Below, piece by piece: positions 61,239 to 64,000 of a DNA stretch of 64,000 nt (its first letter is position 1; every line of letters starts with the position of its first letter). The stretch is from Micromonospora sp. CP22 (GTDB taxonomy: Bacteria; Actinomycetota; Actinomycetes; Mycobacteriales; Micromonosporaceae): positions 62,001-126,000 of the forward strand of contig NZ_VCJO01000008.1 in NCBI RefSeq assembly GCF_009712475.1. The letters are read 5' to 3'. The notes beneath the pieces were generated by a model that saw nothing but the letters and a program-made list of their open reading frames with translations, was not told the DNA's origin and ran no database searches. The position numbers and the translations under genes were made by a program.

Positions 61239-62045
61239 ATGATCCAAGCCAACCACGAGCCGATCCGGGTACGGGCGTCCGGGCCGACGGGACCGGAGGC
61301 GGCGTACGTCGGTCAGCCGTTCACGGTGCGCTGCTTCGGCGGGTTCCAGCTGCACATCCCGGGGCGACGGTTGGACTGGACGAACGTACGGCCACGGGTC
61401 CGCGCCCTGCTGCGCTTCCTGGCCGTCCACGGCGGTCGGCCGGTGCACCGGGAAGTGATCCTGGCGGCGCTCTGGCCCGAACTGCCGGTCCGCTCCGGCA
61501 TCCGTAACCTGCACGTCGGTATCTCGACGCTGCGGGCCTTCCTGGAACCGGGTGTGCGGCGCGGTGCGTCCCGGTTGGTGCGGCGCGACGGCGAGTCGTA
61601 CCTGCTGGCGCTGCCGCCCACCGCGTACTGCGATGTGCGTTCGTTCGACGAGGCGATCACCGCCTGGCGTCGCACCGCCGGTACGGGGCAGCGCGGCGCT
61701 GCGGTTGCCGCCCTTCGGGAAGCCCTCGCCCAGTACACCGGTGACCTGTTGCCGGAGGAGGGACCAGCCGAGTGGATCGTCGCCGAGCGCGACCGCTATC
61801 GCACGCTGGCCGCCGAGTCGGCGGCGACGTTGGCCGCGCTCGAACTGGAGGCGGAGCGACCCGCCGCGGCGGTCATGGCGGCTCGGCGCGGACTGGAGAT
61901 CGACGGATTCCGGGACGACGCCTGGCGGGTGCTGGCCGAGGCGCATCAGCGTTCCGGTGACGTGGCGGCGGCAGCACGCGTCTGTAGCGCGTACGACCAG
62001 GTGTTGCGGACGCTCGGGGTGCCCGGTCCGGCGCGGGCGGCGTGA
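61239..62045 (+). CDS. SARP/AfsR-type (BTAD) regulator
   Basis: A 268-residue protein. An OmpR-like winged helix (TVRCFGGFQLHIPGRRLDWTNVRPRVRALLRFLA..., about 30-120) is followed by a bacterial transcriptional activator domain (FDEAITAWRRT... to the end). SARP proteins activate clustered genes in actinomycetes. ATG 61239 has GGAGGAG 8 nt upstream; GTG 61236 is also possible. It sits just before the injection-system genes on the opposite strand and probably regulates them together with the LuxR protein. Confidence 0.85.
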   Translation: MIQANHEPIRVRASGPTGPEAAYVGQPFTVRCFGGFQLHIPGRRLDWTNVRPRVRALLRFLAVHGGRPVHREVILAALWPELPVRSGIRNLHVGISTLRAFLEPGVRRGASRLVRRDGESYLLALPPTAYCDVRSFDEAITAWRRTAGTGQRGAAVAALREALAQYTGDLLPEEGPAEWIVAERDRYRTLAAESAATLAALELEAERPAAAVMAARRGLEIDGFRDDAWRVLAEAHQRSGDVAAAARVCSAYDQVLRTLGVPGPARAA

Positions 62046-62092
62046 GCGCGCTCAGCGCGTGGGTGAGGAGGCGCGGCCCCTCACACGCGCGC

Positions 62093-63142
62093 TCAGGGAC
62101 GCCGGAAGACCTCCACCTCGCCGATCGCCGTACGGCGGCCGGGCGCGTTGCCGTAGCTGTTCCGGACGGTCAGCCGTAGCCGCACCACGTCCTCGACGAC
62201 CCAGTGGAAGGTCTGCGGACCGGCCTGGTCGGTGAGCCGCAGCGTCGTGCTCTCCGAACCCCGACTGGTCCAGGCGGTCAGTTCCAGTTCCGCCGGCCGG
62301 GCCTGCCGGAGGAACTCGTCACGTTGCGCCGACACCCCCGGATGGATGATCAGGTCGAGTAGCCGGAACGGGTCGGCGAAGGTGAGTTCGACGTACTCGT
62401 CGCGTCCCGCGCCGCCCGTGGCGGGAGCCCAGTGACTGTTGCTGATCCCGTCCGCGACGAGTTCGGGTGGGTGGTCGGCCGCGTGACTCGACGCGCTCAC
62501 CGACACCGGGCTCACCGGCTGTGGATCGGCGAGCCGGTCCCGAATCGCGTCGCTGGCCCGGCTGCCGAGCCGCACCGCGCCGTAGCCGAGACCGGCGAGC
62601 AGGGCGGCGGCGAGCAGCACGGCACCGACGCGGCGGAGCAGGCCCCACCCGCCCGGCCGGGGCCGGAACAGCCAGCGTGCCGCCCGCAGCAGGAAGCGGC
62701 AGAACCGACGCCACCAGGAGAGCCGGACCGGGGGTGCTGCCGCGCTGCCGAGCGCCGTGCCACACCGTCGGCAGAATCGCCGCTGCGGCGGGTTGCCGGT
62801 CGCACAGGACGGGCAGACGACATCACCGGAGCCGTCCTGCGACCCGAGGGGCTGCTGCCGTACCAGGGGTCGGCGCTCCCGTGGGCGGGCCGGCTGGACC
62901 GCGCTGATCGTCGCCTCCGGCGCGTCGACGGGCACCGGGTCCCGTCCGGCCGCCGGTACGTCCATCGCGGGTTCCGTCGGCGGCGGTGACTCGGAGTGGA
63001 CCGGGGTCGCCGCTGCGGGCTCGACGGAGCGGACCGGTGCGGCGGCGTCGTCCCCGGGCTGTTCCCAGCCGAGGAACGACCCGCAGACCGCGCAGAAGGC
63101 ACCGCCCGGCTCGGCCGGGGCACACCGCTCACAGCGCTGCAT
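62093..63142 (-). CDS. Zinc-ribbon protein with a C-terminal discoidin-like glycan-binding domain
   Basis: A 349-residue membrane-anchored protein. Two zinc ribbons (Cys4/7/17/20 in MQRCERC...FCAVCG, and VVCPSCATG...RRFCRRCG) flank a Pro/Glu-rich linker. One membrane helix (RRVGAVLLAAALLAGLGYGAV) follows, then a C-terminal beta-sandwich of the discoidin/NADase-type glycan-binding kind (SSHAADHPPELVADGISNSHWAP... LLDLIIHPG). This architecture is seen with actinobacterial contractile injection clusters. ATG 63142 overlaps the tail-protein gene by 14 bp; a longer start at 63169 is possible. Confidence 0.8.
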   Translation of the reverse strand: MQRCERCAPAEPGGAFCAVCGSFLGWEQPGDDAAAPVRSVEPAAATPVHSESPPPTEPAMDVPAAGRDPVPVDAPEATISAVQPARPRERRPLVRQQPLGSQDGSGDVVCPSCATGNPPQRRFCRRCGTALGSAAAPPVRLSWWRRFCRFLLRAARWLFRPRPGGWGLLRRVGAVLLAAALLAGLGYGAVRLGSRASDAIRDRLADPQPVSPVSVSASSHAADHPPELVADGISNSHWAPATGGAGRDEYVELTFADPFRLLDLIIHPGVSAQRDEFLRQARPAELELTAWTSRGSESTTLRLTDQAGPQTFHWVVEDVVRLRLTVRNSYGNAPGRRTAIGEVEVFRRP

Positions 63143-63707
63143 CGTCGTCGCCCTCCGGCTTCTCGTCACCCTCGACGACCACCCGAAGCACGCAGGGCAC
63201 GTGCGCCGGCCGGTTCGCCTCCACCAGTTCTCGTAACCGCGCCGTCGGAATCAGCCCGGCATCGGGAACCCGCACCGTCACCGTCAGGGCGGGCACCGCC
63301 GAGCCGGGAAGTGCTCCGCCCGGCGTCGACGACCAGGCGGCTCCGCCGCTTTCGGTGATCTCCGGCCACACCCCGAAGACCGTCCGCACCTGCTCGGCGA
63401 GGCCCCGTGCGGTGCCGCGCATCCGGTGCAGCGCCACCGCGTTGGCGACCGCCGTGCGACGCTGCTCCAGCGTCCAGCCCGGCGCGGTCTCGGCCGCCAC
63501 CCAGCTGGCGAGCCAGTCGACGAAGTCGGCCGGCGCCAGCCGCGGATCCAGGTAGGCGGCGAGGTTGTCCAGCGTCGCGTGCACCGGGGCCAACACCTCG
63601 TCGAACGCGGCGAGCAGCCGGCCGGTCAACTCGTCCGTGCCGTAGATCGCCGGTAGCCGCCGACCGAACGGCTGTGGTGTGCCGAGGCCCGCCAACGCGC
63701 CACGCAT
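63129..63707 (-). CDS. Phage tail protein I-like baseplate component of a contractile injection system
   Basis: A 192-residue protein with the P2 gpI-like fold: LPAIYGTDELTGRLLAAFDEVLAPVHATLDNLAAYLDPRLAP, then FVDWLASWV and GWTLEQRRTAVANAVALHRMRGTARGLAEQVRTVFG. It forms part of the baseplate wedge. It lies between the zinc-ribbon protein and a baseplate-type gene. No lytic or replication phage genes are seen, which favours an extracellular contractile injection system over a prophage. Confidence 0.85.
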   Translation of the reverse strand: MRGALAGLGTPQPFGRRLPAIYGTDELTGRLLAAFDEVLAPVHATLDNLAAYLDPRLAPADFVDWLASWVAAETAPGWTLEQRRTAVANAVALHRMRGTARGLAEQVRTVFGVWPEITESGGAAWSSTPGGALPGSAVPALTVTVRVPDAGLIPTARLRELVEANRPAHVPCVLRVVVEGDEKPEGDDDAAL

Positions 63708-63731
63708 CAGACGCTCCCTTCTCCGTCCGCG

Positions 63732-64000
63732 TCAGCGTTCCTCGACCCGGACCTGGTGCTCGTAGGAGAAGACCAGCGCATGCCGGTCCAGTTCGACCCG
63801 TGATGCCGCCGCGCCGCGTTGCCCGGTGATCGGGTCGGCGGGAAACAGCAGCACCTCCTCGACCAACGCGACGCCGGTCAACCGCTGGAGCACCCCGAAG
63901 AGTTCCCCGGACTGCACCGGTCGGCCGAACGGCCAACCCGACCCGTCCGGGCCGCCGCGCAGCGGGTTGAGGTAGCCGTACAGCGCCTCGAGGGCGGCGG
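63732..64000 (-). CDS. Baseplate (gpJ-like) protein, C-terminal part (5' end outside window)
   Basis: About 89 residues of the C-terminus of a larger protein; the start lies beyond the right edge. The sequence (GELFGVLQRLTGVALVEEVLLFPADPITGQRGAAASRVELDRHALVFSYEHQVRVEE) matches the end of baseplate J-like proteins in contractile injection systems. It precedes the tail protein I-like gene by 24 bp, a common operon order. Because only the C-terminus is visible, the name is less sure than for its neighbour. Confidence 0.75.
   Translation of the reverse strand, partial: AALEALYGYLNPLRGGPDGSGWPFGRPVQSGELFGVLQRLTGVALVEEVLLFPADPITGQRGAAASRVELDRHALVFSYEHQVRVEER

Noticed and set aside
62093..64000. 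Prophage as an explanation of the tail genes
   Set aside because: In the visible part there are no integrase, capsid, terminase or lysis genes, and the zinc-ribbon/discoidin protein with SARP and LuxR regulators is typical of contractile injection clusters. The remaining cluster lies outside the window, so this is not fully excluded.

Overview
The window is about 64 kb of very GC-rich DNA from a filamentous actinomycete. It most resembles a Micromonosporaceae member (Micromonospora-like). This rests on strongly GC-biased third codon positions, many GTG starts, several apparently leaderless starts (a TANNNT -10 box 6-8 nt before a GTG), rare TTA codons, and typical actinomycete families: MmyB-type regulators, PF04672 methyltransferases, large LuxR (LAL) regulators and SARP/BTAD regulators. 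The assignment is inferred from family content; no rRNA or other taxonomic marker is present. I see no tRNA, rRNA, CRISPR array, transposase or integrase.

Layout. (1) 1-10.8 kb: the 3' end of a type I cas3, then a patchwork of small accessory genes and gene remnants. These include an alpha/beta hydrolase, a shortened CoaD-like gene, an MFS pump with an apparent leader-peptide attenuator, an EEP nuclease/phosphatase next to a macro-domain gene, SMI1/KNR4 and DinB-like genes, and a quinone reductase under a SoxR-like box. A direct repeat lies at each end of this segment (976-1044 and 10382-10455). (2) 10.8-13.4 kb: a two-gene operon encoding an EACC1-type protein and a caspase-like protease fused to a GroEL-type chaperonin. 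This is the most striking system in the window and looks like a biological-conflict or programmed-death module. (3) 13.4-29.3 kb: a compact orphan biosynthetic cluster transcribed divergently from 18.7-19.0 kb. Leftward are two condensation-domain-like proteins and a DrrAB-type ABC exporter. Rightward are a KASIII-like enzyme, an ATP-grasp ligase, a PLP decarboxylase, an acyl carrier protein, a Cys-less KAS-like protein, a C-terminal-only acyl-CoA-dehydrogenase-like protein, a complete acyl-CoA dehydrogenase, an AcpS-type phosphopantetheinyl transferase and a LuxR regulator. By family logic an amino acid is loaded on the carrier protein and decarboxylated there, then elaborated and exported. 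(4) 29.5-42.5 kb: a large helical-repeat protein, hypothetical genes (one with a phosphoribosyltransferase-like motif), an APH-type kinase, an MmyB regulator divergent from an SDR gene, a PadR-ABC-FtsX operon, a membrane protein and a second SDR gene. (5) 42.7-45.8 kb: lipid and isoprenoid genes (CDP-alcohol phosphatidyltransferase, cis-prenyltransferase, CdsA). (6) 45.8-56.9 kb: a catabolic locus with a CUT1-type ABC importer that has two different ATPases, an iron-type alcohol dehydrogenase, a succinate-semialdehyde-dehydrogenase-like enzyme, a GntR/FCD regulator, a DJ-1/PfpI protein and an alpha/beta hydrolase. Two near-identical 18-bp operator candidates tie the regulator to the DJ-1 operon. 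(7) 57-64 kb: a PF04672 methyltransferase, a LuxR giant with a leaderless upstream ORF, a SARP-like regulator, and the edge of an extracellular contractile injection (phage-tail-like) cluster that runs off the right end.

Limits: all homology calls come from reading motifs by eye. Start codons, promoters and operators are proposals. Claims of novelty would need database searches that could not be run here.
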